Source of the DNA: CALLPQ01 sp964392325
GTDB taxonomy: Bacteria; Pseudomonadota; Alphaproteobacteria; Caulobacterales; Parvularculaceae
DNA: 64,000 bases
NCBI GenBank assembly: GCA_964392325.1
Contig: CAYMPJ010000018.1
Location: 1 to 64,000 of the forward strand
Reading direction: 5' to 3'
Below are positions 29,771-37,756 of the stretch, piece by piece. A program made the position numbers and the translations under genes. How positions within the stretch are numbered: the first letter of the stretch is position 1; each line of letters begins with the position of its first letter. The notes beneath the pieces were generated by a model, which worked only from the letters and a program-made list of their open reading frames with translations, made no database searches and was not told where the DNA came from.

Positions 29771-30286
29771 TTAAGCAGCTTCCCGCTCCTCGATGGTCTT
29801 GAGAATTCCTGCAATATCACTTGCAGGAGCGCCAATTGCACCTGCGATACCTGCAGCAGGTGAACCAAGACACAACACGATCGAAGCAATCAGCTCTTCG
29901 CGTGATGGCATCGCCGCAAGAGCCTTCACGCCTGCCGCGTCCATAATTTCTGTGCCCATGGCAGCGCCCTTGATTTCAAGAGCCTCATTACCTTTTGCGA
30001 ATTTCTCAACTATTTTCGCCGGAGCAACTGGGTCTTCCGCATAGACAATTGCCGTCGGCCCCTCAAATAGAGCGGACAAGTCGCTTTGCTCGCGATCCTT
30101 AAGAGCAATCTTGGCAAGACGGTTTTTTATAACCTTCATACCTGCGCCCGCTGAGCGCAACTCCGAACGCAGCCCAGATATATCATCGACGGTTAGCCCA
30201 TTATTTTGGACGACCACCACAACTGCATTTGTATCAAGGACATTACCGATCCATTCGACGGCTTCACCCTTTTCAGCTCTGTTCAT
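29771..30286 (-). CDS. rplJ: 50S ribosomal protein L10
   Basis: L10 anchors L7/L12 to the ribosome and, as the L10(L12) complex, represses its own operon through the leader. The 171-residue protein has the N-terminal rRNA-binding domain (KVIKNRLAKIALKDRE, GLTVDDISGLRSELRSAG) and the C-terminal alpha-helix that carries the L7/L12 dimers. AAAGGA lies before the ATG at 30286. It is the first gene of the operon here; rplK, rplA, secE and nusG, which usually stand upstream, are not in the window. The upstream region carries a promoter candidate and a 250-nt leader. Confidence 0.97.
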   Translation of the reverse strand: MNRAEKGEAVEWIGNVLDTNAVVVVVQNNGLTVDDISGLRSELRSAGAGMKVIKNRLAKIALKDREQSDLSALFEGPTAIVYAEDPVAPAKIVEKFAKGNEALEIKGAAMGTEIMDAAGVKALAAMPSREELIASIVLCLGSPAAGIAGAIGAPASDIAGILKTIEEREAA

Positions 30287-30540
30287 CAGCTTTCCTTTAT
30301 CGTTTAAGCCAAATCTTTAAAAACTTGCACTTACCAGCTACAAACCCACACCACCAAATAGTGTGAACACCTGCATCGGTCTCAAAACGTCCAAAATGTA
30401 GAGGAAATAGATCAAATCTTTGCTTCGCCGCTGGCGTTACACAAAGAACTCACCATTGATTTCCGTCTATGGCGGGATATTTAAGATATCAACCGATATC
30501 ACCAACCGTCTCGGACAGGCGCTGTTTACAGCGAGGTCGT

Positions 30541-30568
30541 CTTATACAGAAGGCCGAACCAATTGCAA
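30541..30568 (-). promoter_or_regulatory. Candidate rplJ operon promoter and leader
   Basis: On the minus strand TTGCAA (30568-30563) and TATAAG (30546-30541) are 16 bp apart. Transcription would start near 30533, giving a leader of about 250 nt before rplJ; its first segment includes an early stem CGCTG-TAAA-CAGCG (30520-30533). L10 leaders that bind the L10(L12) complex are an established feature of these operons, so autogenous control is inferred, not seen. The rest of the 396-bp gap (30287-30682) to the DUF2007 gene holds nothing else that I can identify. Confidence 0.4.
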
Positions 30569-30682
30569 GGGGGATGCAACCACAATATACAAAAAAAAAC
30601 GACCGCCAAATGAGCATCGAATTCTAATCCAGACGGCTAGAGGCTCATTGCTTAATCCCTCCCCCCTACTTATATAGGGTCC

Positions 30683-31081
30683 ATGCATGTTATCCGCACT
30701 TTTTACAGCCCTGAAGACGCACATACGGCACTGAGCCTGCTGACGGCACATGGCTTTAATGCCCGCCTGATGGATAGCCAAACCCTCTCCGTCCTCCCTC
30801 TCGATAGCATTGCCCTTGGTGGCTATCGGCTTGCGGTCATGGAGCATGAAGCAGAGGCAAGTCTAGCTTTTCTGGAACAATACCAGCCCGAATTCAAACC
30901 GGATATGAATAAAGAATATTTCGGGGATGAAAAACAGCTCGATAGCAGCGCCCCCCAAAACAGCCACTTCTCCCTTGGTAAAATTCTCCTGATTGCTGCC
31001 CTAATAGCATTTGTGCTGCTCGCGCTTGGGGGATTTGGACCAATATTTGGGTTGATGAATGGTCTGGACTGGGTTTTTTAG
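30683..31081 (+). CDS. DUF2007-domain membrane protein
   Basis: The first 75 residues (MHVIRTFYSPEDAHTALSLL, GGYRLAVMEHEAEASLAFLEQY) match the DUF2007 family, small domains of unknown role described as putative signal-transducing proteins. The C-terminal 45 residues contain one or two hydrophobic stretches (FSLGKILLIAALIAFVLLAL, GGFGPIFGLMNGL), so the domain is probably held on the cytoplasmic face of the inner membrane. It is 132 residues long and 41 bp from the next gene, a DUF2959 lipoprotein, with which it may be co-transcribed. Confidence 0.8.
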   Translation: MHVIRTFYSPEDAHTALSLLTAHGFNARLMDSQTLSVLPLDSIALGGYRLAVMEHEAEASLAFLEQYQPEFKPDMNKEYFGDEKQLDSSAPQNSHFSLGKILLIAALIAFVLLALGGFGPIFGLMNGLDWVF

Positions 31082-31122
31082 ACATCATATAGTTCATCCG
31101 AATCATTTTCAGGGAACCTTCC

Positions 31123-31767
31123 ATGACCATCTATATACGTACCATTTTACTCTCATTATTTGCCCTTACTCTTACCAGCTGCGCCACTGCCTATTACAGT
31201 ACGCTTGAGCGCTTTGGTGTTGAAAAGCGCGATATCCTTGTAGATCGGGTTAAAGATGCGCGCGGCGAGCAAGCCGAAGCGCAGGAAGTTTTTGCCTCGG
31301 CGCTTGAAGAATTTCGCTCATTGGTTGATGTCGAAGGCGGTGACTTAGAAAAAAAATATGACAAATTGAATGCCTCATATGATCGCTCCAAACAGCAGGC
31401 GATTGATGTGCGCAAACGCATTAGCGACGTGACTTCCGTTGGCGATAAATTGTTTAAAGAATGGGAGAGCGAGTTAAATCTATATGACAGTGCTGATTTG
31501 CGTCGTCGATCACAAGAACAACTAGACGCCACTCGCAATGACTATACCGATTTAGTTGCTGCAATGAATAAAGCTGCAGACCGTATGACGCCAGTACTTG
31601 AGCTCTATGAAGATCAGGTTTTATTTCTTAAGCACAATCTAAATGCCCGGGCTATTTCTTCTCTTGATACTGAACGCTTGAAAATTGAAGAGCGAGTCAA
31701 TGCGTTAATTGAAGAAATGAACACAGCTATTGCTGAAGCTGATGCATTTATAGAAACGCTTGGGTGA
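31123..31767 (+). CDS. DUF2959-family lipoprotein, coiled coil
   Basis: A 214-residue protein starting with a signal and lipobox LTSC (lipidated Cys in LTLTSCATA). The rest is almost all helical, with heptad-like repeats (EKRDILVDRVKDARGEQAEAQEVF, KLKIEERVNALIEEMNTAI), the form of DUF2959, a family of unknown function that may be periplasmic and related to membrane stability. AGGGAA precedes the ATG at 31123. It follows the DUF2007 gene by 41 bp. Nothing suggests an enzyme. Confidence 0.8.
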   Translation: MTIYIRTILLSLFALTLTSCATAYYSTLERFGVEKRDILVDRVKDARGEQAEAQEVFASALEEFRSLVDVEGGDLEKKYDKLNASYDRSKQQAIDVRKRISDVTSVGDKLFKEWESELNLYDSADLRRRSQEQLDATRNDYTDLVAAMNKAADRMTPVLELYEDQVLFLKHNLNARAISSLDTERLKIEERVNALIEEMNTAIAEADAFIETLG

Positions 31768-31794
31768 TCGAGGGTAAAACCGGCTTAAAACCCT

Positions 31795-31911
31795 CTATTT
31801 CATTCCGCGAAGGCGCGTTATAATCAGTATTGCGATAACAAGCGCGCTAAACCCGTAACAAAACCAGATATAGCCGCCATCGCCGCCCATTGAGAAGAAT
31901 TCAGCCATCAT
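31795..31911 (-). CDS. ccmD: Heme exporter protein CcmD
   Basis: CcmD is a small single-helix protein that stabilises CcmABC and helps release holo-CcmE. The protein is 37-38 residues (MAEFFSMGGDGGYIWFCYGF, then SALVIAILIITRLRGMK), with one membrane helix and a basic end. Starts at 31911 or 31908 are preceded by GGGGAGG. It overlaps the ccmC stop by a few bases. It is short enough to be missed by a size-filtered gene finder; a longer frame from 32001 would run into ccmC and is rejected. Confidence 0.85.
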   Translation of the reverse strand: MMAEFFSMGGDGGYIWFCYGFSALVIAILIITRLRGMK

Positions 31912-32659
31912 CAGCCTCCCCTTGAGATATCGTAACGGGTATCGAAACCGTATGTTTCTGCTCACGTTTTGCGCGATTAGCACGCAATTGCCCTTGAACA
32001 CCGGTTAGCACATACCAGGCAAAGAAAGCTGTATAGGCTGCAATCATAATCAATAATGGTGTCAGGATTGACGCGGTCACGCTCGGACCATCAACACGGA
32101 TTATACTTGCCGGTTGATGGAGGCTAGTCCACCAGTCCACTGAAAATTTGATGATCGGGATATTGATAAACCCAACAAGCGCAAAAATACGCGCAAACTT
32201 GGCGGCTTTCTTTTTATCATCCATCGCATCCCATATGGCCAGATAACCACAATAAATAAACATCAGCACAAGGACAGATGTTAACCGCGCATCCCATACC
32301 CACCATGCTCCCCAGCTCGGCTTACCCCAAACCGCTCCCGTAACCAGAGTAAGTATCGTCATGGCAAGCCCGATAGGCGCTGCAGCGCGCGCCGCCAAAT
32401 CCGCCAGATTATGTCGCCATACAAAAGCAATAGCGCTAGCAATTGAAATAAACGTATAGGCCCCCATTGCTGTCCAGGCTGCTGGCACATGGATATACAT
32501 AATCCGCACAAGATGATCTTGCTGATAATCTTGGGGAGAAAAAACGAGCGCCAACGGTAAGCCAATAAACGCCAGAATAACAGCGAGAGCTGCTATGATC
32601 GGCGAAGCGATATGCGCAAATTTATTGAAGCGTTCTGGATTGGCAAAATAACTCAACAT
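31901..32659 (-). CDS. ccmC: Heme exporter/handling protein CcmC
   Basis: CcmC delivers heme to CcmE in System I cytochrome c maturation. The 252-residue protein has six hydrophobic segments and the family's tryptophan-rich loop KPSWGAWWVWDARLTSVLVL, where heme is held, with conserved histidines in flanking loops. The start at 32659 (MLSYFANPERF) is chosen; an in-frame start at 32704 would overlap ccmB by 35 bp and add a non-homologous leader. It lies 10 bp after ccmB and just before ccmD. Confidence 0.92.
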   Translation of the reverse strand: MLSYFANPERFNKFAHIASPIIAALAVILAFIGLPLALVFSPQDYQQDHLVRIMYIHVPAAWTAMGAYTFISIASAIAFVWRHNLADLAARAAAPIGLAMTILTLVTGAVWGKPSWGAWWVWDARLTSVLVLMFIYCGYLAIWDAMDDKKKAAKFARIFALVGFINIPIIKFSVDWWTSLHQPASIIRVDGPSVTASILTPLLIMIAAYTAFFAWYVLTGVQGQLRANRAKREQKHTVSIPVTISQGEADDG

Positions 32660-32669
32660 GGTTTCAAGC

Positions 32670-33344
32670 TTACTCCAGCCCAAGACGAAGTGACAAGATC
32701 GCAAATGGTGGCAGAACGACGCCGTAAAACAGGCTGATCGCTATTAATAGTAATAAAGGCGGCGAGAAAAAATCCCCTCTCTCCAACAATTGTTCCGTTG
32801 CACCAATACCAAATATCATCACTGGCACACTCAAGGGTGCGCTTAAAACAATCCCCAATAGTCCCCCTGTTCGTATCCCCGCCGATACAGCCGCAGCAAC
32901 AAGGCTCGCGAGTAAGATTGCAGGACTTGCAAGTATAATAATTAAACTTACCAAAAAGCTTTGCTCGACATTCAACCCATACATCACAAAAAAAACAGGA
33001 CTTAAAGCGATTAGCGGTAGAGCAATAGTCAACCAGATAGCGATCAAACGCCCGGTGATATAAGACGCAAAACCGGCATGCTCAACACCGATAACAGCTA
33101 GCGTTCCATCTTCCATGTCGTCGTGAAACAATTGCGCTCCGCTCATCTGGTATGAAAATATTAATGCCAACCAGATCAGGCCCGGCGCAGCTACAAGCAG
33201 ATTTGAGCGCTCTGGTCCAAGCGCTAACCCTCCAAAACCTGCAAAAACTGCAAAAAAGAATAATGCGTGCAACCACCCGCTCCCGCCCCGTAAAGCAAGG
33301 CGCACATCACACATGATCTGCGCGCGTATAATGCTACCCATCAT
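32670..33344 (-). CDS. ccmB: Heme exporter protein CcmB
   Basis: CcmB is the membrane subunit of the CcmAB ABC-type complex that releases holo-CcmE from CcmC. The 224-residue sequence has six hydrophobic helices (ALFFFAVFAGFGGLAL, LIWLALIFSYQMSG, and later repeated) with SGAQLFHDDMEDGTLAVI as the family's conserved loop. The ATG at 33344 overlaps the ccmA stop by 4 bp, so translational coupling is likely. Order ccmA-ccmB-ccmC-ccmD is the standard one. Confidence 0.92.
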   Translation of the reverse strand: MMGSIIRAQIMCDVRLALRGGSGWLHALFFFAVFAGFGGLALGPERSNLLVAAPGLIWLALIFSYQMSGAQLFHDDMEDGTLAVIGVEHAGFASYITGRLIAIWLTIALPLIALSPVFFVMYGLNVEQSFLVSLIIILASPAILLASLVAAAVSAGIRTGGLLGIVLSAPLSVPVMIFGIGATEQLLERGDFFSPPLLLLIAISLFYGVVLPPFAILSLRLGLE

Positions 33345-34012
33345 CGCGCTGCCCTTTCAAGACGAATACGCGTCGATAACACTTCAAGTGGCTGATGTGT
33401 TGCGATGATTACCATTCCGCCTTTTTTAACATGGGCTTCTATTAACCTTAGGACCAGTGATTGCCCCGCCGCATCTAAATTTGCCGTCGGCTCATCAAGG
33501 AGCCAAACAGGTTTGTTCAGCATAAGCACCCGCGCAAGCGCGATACGTTTTTGTTGTCCCGCAGACATATGGCTAATCTTCTGTTGGGCCAACTCGGCAA
33601 CGTCCAAAGCTGCTAACGCTTTTTCGATAATAGAAAACCCAGCTTTAGTTGATTGCCCTACGGTTAGTCCCGCCATATCAGCCCAAAATTGTAAGTTCTC
33701 GGTTGCCGTTAATGCACTTTTCATTGCCAGTTTATGACCGAGAAAACTCAATTGACTACGAACCTGTTGAACCAATAGAGAGGTTTCACCGCTCTTCCAG
33801 CTCGCACGTCCTATTGTTGGTGAAAGCAAACCCGCCAAAATCGTCAAAAGTGTAGATTTACCAGTGCCATTATCACCAAATATTTGCAGAATTTCCCCGG
33901 CTTGCAAATGCAAGTCCAAACCACGAAAAACAGGGACATCCCCCCGATCAGCACCTAAATCATGGCAATGAAGGGATAAATTATTAGTGTATGTGGTTTG
34001 GTCAGATTTCAT
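33341..34012 (-). CDS. ccmA: Cytochrome c maturation ATPase CcmA
   Basis: CcmA is the ATPase of the CcmAB complex. The 223-residue protein has a Walker A motif GDNGTGKSTLL, the ABC signature MSAGQQKRIALARVL, and Walker B LLDEPTANLD, with a His switch in THQPLEV. I choose the ATG at 34012 (MKSDQTTYTNN); an upstream start at 34093 adds 27 residues that would overlap ccmE's start region. It diverges from ccmE, with 71 bp between the two starts, so a shared promoter region is likely. Confidence 0.93.
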   Translation of the reverse strand: MKSDQTTYTNNLSLHCHDLGADRGDVPVFRGLDLHLQAGEILQIFGDNGTGKSTLLTILAGLLSPTIGRASWKSGETSLLVQQVRSQLSFLGHKLAMKSALTATENLQFWADMAGLTVGQSTKAGFSIIEKALAALDVAELAQQKISHMSAGQQKRIALARVLMLNKPVWLLDEPTANLDAAGQSLVLRLIEAHVKKGGMVIIATHQPLEVLSTRIRLERAAR

Positions 34013-34083
34013 TATGTGTCCAGCCCGCCAATAGCCCATATTGATCCCTTGAACAATAAGGCTGATCAAGTACATAGTACCAT

Positions 34084-34530
34084 ATGAAACCAACCCGTCG
34101 AAATAAGCGATTGGCGCTTTTAAGCCTTGGCGGCGTGGCCCTCGGACTTGCTGCGCTTTTAACGTTTACTGCCCTTAGCCAAAATTTGGATTATTTCTAC
34201 ACGCCTGAAGATATTGTCGCGGGTAAAGCGGATCTCACACGGCGCATCCGGCTGGGCGGGCTAGTTGCCCCTGACTCTATTCGCAATGGTGAGGGGGTCG
34301 AGAAAATATTCGACGTTACAGATGGCTCGGCAAGTGTGACTGTTATTTATAATGGAATCCTTCCTGACCTCTTTAGAGAAGGACAAGGGGTTATTGCTCA
34401 AGGTCGGTTTAAAGAAGGGCACACAAATTCTGAACCAGATCAAAGCATCGTCTTCATTGCTGATATCATTCTAGCCAAGCATGATGAGAATTATAAACCA
34501 AAAGAGCTCAAAGAAGCCCTTGAAGGGTAA
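34084..34530 (+). CDS. ccmE: Heme chaperone CcmE
   Basis: CcmE carries heme covalently in the periplasm and passes it to CcmF. In 148 residues it has a single N-terminal membrane anchor (LALLSLGGVALGLAALLTF) and an OB-fold domain; LAKHDENY carries His133, the heme-attachment residue, and Tyr137, the axial ligand, both intact. Unusually it is transcribed away from ccmABCD and no ccmF, ccmG or ccmH follows; the next gene is an SDR on the other strand. The rest of the system must lie elsewhere. Confidence 0.94.
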   Translation: MKPTRRNKRLALLSLGGVALGLAALLTFTALSQNLDYFYTPEDIVAGKADLTRRIRLGGLVAPDSIRNGEGVEKIFDVTDGSASVTVIYNGILPDLFREGQGVIAQGRFKEGHTNSEPDQSIVFIADIILAKHDENYKPKELKEALEG

Positions 34531-34578
34531 GAAAATAGCAAATTTGAGTTAGCTTAATAGTGAAGCCTCCTGTTAAAT

Positions 34579-35373
34579 TCACGCAAAGCCGGCCGTCATG
34601 CCGCCATCTACTTTAAGTTCCGTACCCGTTATAAATCGCGACTCATCAGATGCAAGATAAAGCACTGCATAACCGACATCTTCTGGCTCACCAAGGCGGC
34701 GTAGCGGAATATTCCGACTCAATTTTTTCTCGGCTTCCTGGCCGTTCCCGGCCATATTGAGTAACGGATCAATAATCGGCGTACGCGTAAAAACCGGATG
34801 TATCGTGTTGGCACGGATATCAAGTTTTGATTTAGCACAATGAAGCGCTACAGACTTCATCATCATCGCCACGCCCGCTTTGGAAGAATTATAAGCCATC
34901 GAATGCGCATCAGCGCACATACTCGCAATTGAAGAAATAGTAATGATGGAAGCAGGTTGAGACATTTTCAGATATGGCATAGCCAACTGCGTCCCGGTAA
35001 AAACCCCATCAAGATTGACCGCATGGGTGCGCCGCCAACTCTCCATGGTCTCCGCTTCGATGTTACTATATGTGCCAATACCAGCATTATTAATCAATAC
35101 ACTGATACCGCCCATAGCGGTCTCACCACTTCGCAGCGCCTCACCCCATTGATCGCTATCGGTTACATCTAACGCGACTCCTGTCGCCATGCCGGGATGT
35201 TTTTTATTTATCGCTTCAACCCGGGCATTCACATTTTCCAGATTTACATCGCTTAAACAAACTTTCGCCCCTTCATCACTCAACATTTTTGCAAAACAAG
35301 CCCCAAGACCTTGTCCTGCTCCGGTAATAAATATTTTTTTACCGGCTACCCGGCCCTGTTTAACTTCGGTCAT
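34579..35373 (-). CDS. SDR-family NAD(P)-dependent oxidoreductase
   Basis: A classical short-chain dehydrogenase of 264 residues. TGAGQGLG (residues 17-24) binds the dinucleotide, NNAGI is the structural motif, and ISSIAS with MAYNSSKAGVAM supplies the catalytic Ser and the Tyr-x3-Lys pair. GTELKVDGGMTAGFA is the usual C-terminus. The residue after the second strand (LSDVN) is Asp, which favours NAD(H) over NADP(H). Sterol, steroid and ketoacyl substrates are all possible; none is indicated. It ends 48 bp from ccmE, tail to tail. Confidence 0.85.
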   Translation of the reverse strand: MTEVKQGRVAGKKIFITGAGQGLGACFAKMLSDEGAKVCLSDVNLENVNARVEAINKKHPGMATGVALDVTDSDQWGEALRSGETAMGGISVLINNAGIGTYSNIEAETMESWRRTHAVNLDGVFTGTQLAMPYLKMSQPASIITISSIASMCADAHSMAYNSSKAGVAMMMKSVALHCAKSKLDIRANTIHPVFTRTPIIDPLLNMAGNGQEAEKKLSRNIPLRRLGEPEDVGYAVLYLASDESRFITGTELKVDGGMTAGFA

Positions 35374-35424
35374 GGCGCAATCGATTCTGGTATTAATGTT
35401 TAAAGATGAAGTGAATGAAATTTA

Positions 35425-35748
35425 TCACTCCCCTTCTCGCACCTGCTCTTTGGCCTGAGCAAGGAAGTTCTGCATCTGGCTGCGGATTTCTTCATCAGAA
35501 ATATTACCGCCAGCTTTATCCAAATCCCCGCGCACTTTACGGAAGACGTCCTCATCACCAGGCTCTTCAAGATCTGCCATGATTACGGTTTTCGCATAAG
35601 TCTCCGCCTCGTCACCGCTTTTGCCTAATTTCTCCGCGACCCACAGGCCCAACATTTTATTACGTTTAGCATCCACTTTAAATTGCAACGCCTGATCGTG
35701 GGCAAATTGTTTCTCAAAATTATCTTTCCGATCGTCAAAACCGCTCAT
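35425..35748 (-). CDS. DUF1476 protein, F1-ATPase inhibitor zeta-like
   Basis: A 107-residue protein that begins MSGFDDRKDNFEKQFAHDQA, the hallmark of DUF1476. In Paracoccus denitrificans the homologous zeta subunit inhibits F1F0-ATPase by blocking hydrolysis through its N-terminal segment. The sequence is highly charged and helical throughout, with no signal or membrane segment. AGAGGATTA precedes the ATG. The family is almost restricted to alphaproteobacteria and supports that assignment for the window. ATP synthase genes are not nearby. Inhibitor activity is inferred from family, since the potency differs between species. Confidence 0.88.
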   Translation of the reverse strand: MSGFDDRKDNFEKQFAHDQALQFKVDAKRNKMLGLWVAEKLGKSGDEAETYAKTVIMADLEEPGDEDVFRKVRGDLDKAGGNISDEEIRSQMQNFLAQAKEQVREGE

Positions 35749-36282
35749 GGCTAATCCTCTATGCTTAACAAATATTCTGGTAAATTTTTTGGGTCTTATC
35801 TTTATGTAGAGATAGCCACATGGCGGCGCAATCTCCCTTAGCAGAATATTTTACATCGGATAGTTGCAAATTTGGAATTTTTCTTGATTTCCACAGAGTT
35901 TAAACATGTGAATGGGGATAAAACACGGCTAAAGCTGTGCAAAATATGAGCAATTAGGTCTGATAATATGGGGAAAACGAGTAGCTGGAGTTTTTACCCA
36001 AAATTCCCACAATTAGCGCACACTATTCCCACAGGTTATGCACATTTTATTCAGGTGAATTTATGGCCTTTAATGATGTTCAGCGAGTGAACAGATCATC
36101 TGAAAATTCAAAACCAATAAGAAATATTGCAACACACAAATAGGATGCGGCCAGCCAAGCATAGATGTCTATAGGCTGAACGATTCCAACATTTATCCAA
36201 GACAATTGCGTAAGAATTACATGCTGGGCGAACACAAGAACAATACCCTTGGTCGCTAATAATATTGATAATTTAGAAAAAA
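35749..36282. other. 534-bp gap with DnaA-box-like words
   Basis: No coding potential is evident. The AT-rich gap holds one perfect DnaA-box consensus, TTATGCACA at 36036-36044, and two single-mismatch ones on the other strand: TTTTGCACA (reverse of 35936-35944) and TTATCCCCA (reverse of 35913-35921). Repeats of TTCCCAC-type words occur around 36004-36033. This may reflect a DnaA-regulated site or chance in AT-rich sequence; evidence for an origin is weak because no dnaA, dnaN, hemE or parA gene is near. Confidence 0.25.
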
Positions 36283-36359
36283 TGGTCGGAGCGGCAGGAT
36301 TTGAACCTGCGACCCCTACTCCCCCAGAGTAGTGCGCTACCAGGCTGCGCTACGCCCCG
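36283..36359 (-). tRNA. tRNA-Pro, anticodon GGG
   Basis: A 77-nt cloverleaf including an encoded CCA (3' end at 36283). The acceptor stem pairs CGGGGCG with CGCTCCG (one G-T wobble). The anticodon stem is CTACT/AGTAG with the 7-base loop CTGGGGG, giving anticodon GGG, which reads proline codons CCC and CCU. The TPsiC arm is GCAGGTTCAAATCCTGC. Between the DnaA-like gap and the astB end; no neighbouring tRNA. Confidence 0.96.
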
Positions 36360-36457
36360 GCCAAGTGAGTGTCATACCAGATATAGCTGGGCTGTCTATG
36401 GGGAAATTCCATCCGGCAGGCCTTTTAAAGGCGAATAGTAAAATAATTTGAAAAACC

Positions 36458-37756
36458 TTACTGTTGAAAGCTATAGAATGATCCCATTTCCAGTAGGCCT
36501 GTTAATTTATCAAGAGCTGTCAGCGCTTCTGCTGCCAAGAGTGGGTCAGCAAGGTCTTCAGTTGATAACTGGTCCCGGTAATGCTCCTTAACCCAGTCTT
36601 CCAGTTGATCAAGTTTTCTATCATCTAGAATAAAATTTGGATTAGTGGCCGCTAATTCCTCTTCACTCAAAACAACCCGCAAGCGCAAACAGGCCGGCCC
36701 GCCACCATTGCGCATACTCTCCCGTACATCTTTATAGATTACCTTCGAAATTGCATTATCCGCTTCCACCACACTATTCAAAAAAGTGTGTACACGGTCA
36801 TTTTCTTGGGACTCTGACGGTAAAATAAGCGCCATGCTATTATCGGGTAGGGAAAGCAATTGAGAATTAAACAAATAGCTCGAAATCGCATCAGCAAGAC
36901 TAACCTGATCTTTCGGTGCCTCAATAACCTCTAATTGAGGAAAACCAGCACGGATAGTTTTTAAAGCTTCTGCCTGATTGTCAAAGGCTTGCTCATGAGT
37001 AAACAGCACATGATTATTGACCACACTCACCACATCATTATGAAAAGCACCCGCATCCAGTGCAATTGCAGATTGTTGAACAAAAAAGGCGTCTTTCACA
37101 CCAAACCCTCTGGCCACTGCGTGACTCGCCGCTTGTTTTTGGCGGGCCGGAAAACGCTCTCCATTCACCCCATACACAAACAGATGCAATCCAGCAGCGC
37201 CATGATCTGTACAAAACCGGCCGTGGTTTGCGGCTCCCTCATCGCCAAAATGTAGTGCGCCCGGCAAGGGCGGGTGATGCAAAAAGTGTTTTTTATTTTC
37301 GAAAATCAAATTGAGAATTTGCGCACTCGTATCGGCTTCAATGGCGCGGTGAAAATTCGTTGCCAAATTGGCGGCGCGAAAATGGACTTTCCCGTCAGGT
37401 GTATCAGGGGACGGCGCTATTGTGCCCGCATTGGCGCTCCACATGGATGATGCGGAATAAAGATTAGCAAGCAGTGCAGGATCAGATTGAGCCGCTGCTG
37501 TTATCATTTGCTCATCGCTACCTGAAAAACCGAACGCACGCAGAGCACGCAAAGCCGGACGATCTTGCGGGGGAAGAAAGCCTTGCGTCAGTCCTAATTC
37601 CATAACGCTTCGCATTTTAGATAACCCCTGAAGCGCGGCAGCACGGGGGTTTGAAACAGCGCCGAAATTTTTGGCCGAAGCCAAATTACCCATAGCTAGC
37701 CCTGCGTAATTATGGGTGGGGCCAATCAGTCCATCGAAATTTACTTCCCTGTGCAT
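36458..37756 (-). CDS. astB: N-succinylarginine dihydrolase
   Basis: Second step of the AST pathway: succinylarginine to succinylornithine, CO2 and two ammonia. The 432-residue protein has MHREVNFDGLIGPTHNYAGL, the family start, with AFHNDVVSVVNNHVLFTHEQ holding the catalytic His and NGGGPACLRLRVVL carrying the catalytic Cys near the C-terminus. Length is typical (about 440). Its ATG shares one base with the astD stop (TAATG). It is the last gene of the operon. Confidence 0.95.
   Translation of the reverse strand: MHREVNFDGLIGPTHNYAGLAMGNLASAKNFGAVSNPRAAALQGLSKMRSVMELGLTQGFLPPQDRPALRALRAFGFSGSDEQMITAAAQSDPALLANLYSASSMWSANAGTIAPSPDTPDGKVHFRAANLATNFHRAIEADTSAQILNLIFENKKHFLHHPPLPGALHFGDEGAANHGRFCTDHGAAGLHLFVYGVNGERFPARQKQAASHAVARGFGVKDAFFVQQSAIALDAGAFHNDVVSVVNNHVLFTHEQAFDNQAEALKTIRAGFPQLEVIEAPKDQVSLADAISSYLFNSQLLSLPDNSMALILPSESQENDRVHTFLNSVVEADNAISKVIYKDVRESMRNGGGPACLRLRVVLSEEELAATNPNFILDDRKLDQLEDWVKEHYRDQLSTEDLADPLLAAEALTALDKLTGLLEMGSFYSFQQ

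Noticed and set aside
36283..36359. Integration hotspot at tRNA-Pro
   Set aside because: No integrase or direct repeat of the tRNA 3' end is visible on either side; the neighbours are DUF1476 and the arginine operon.
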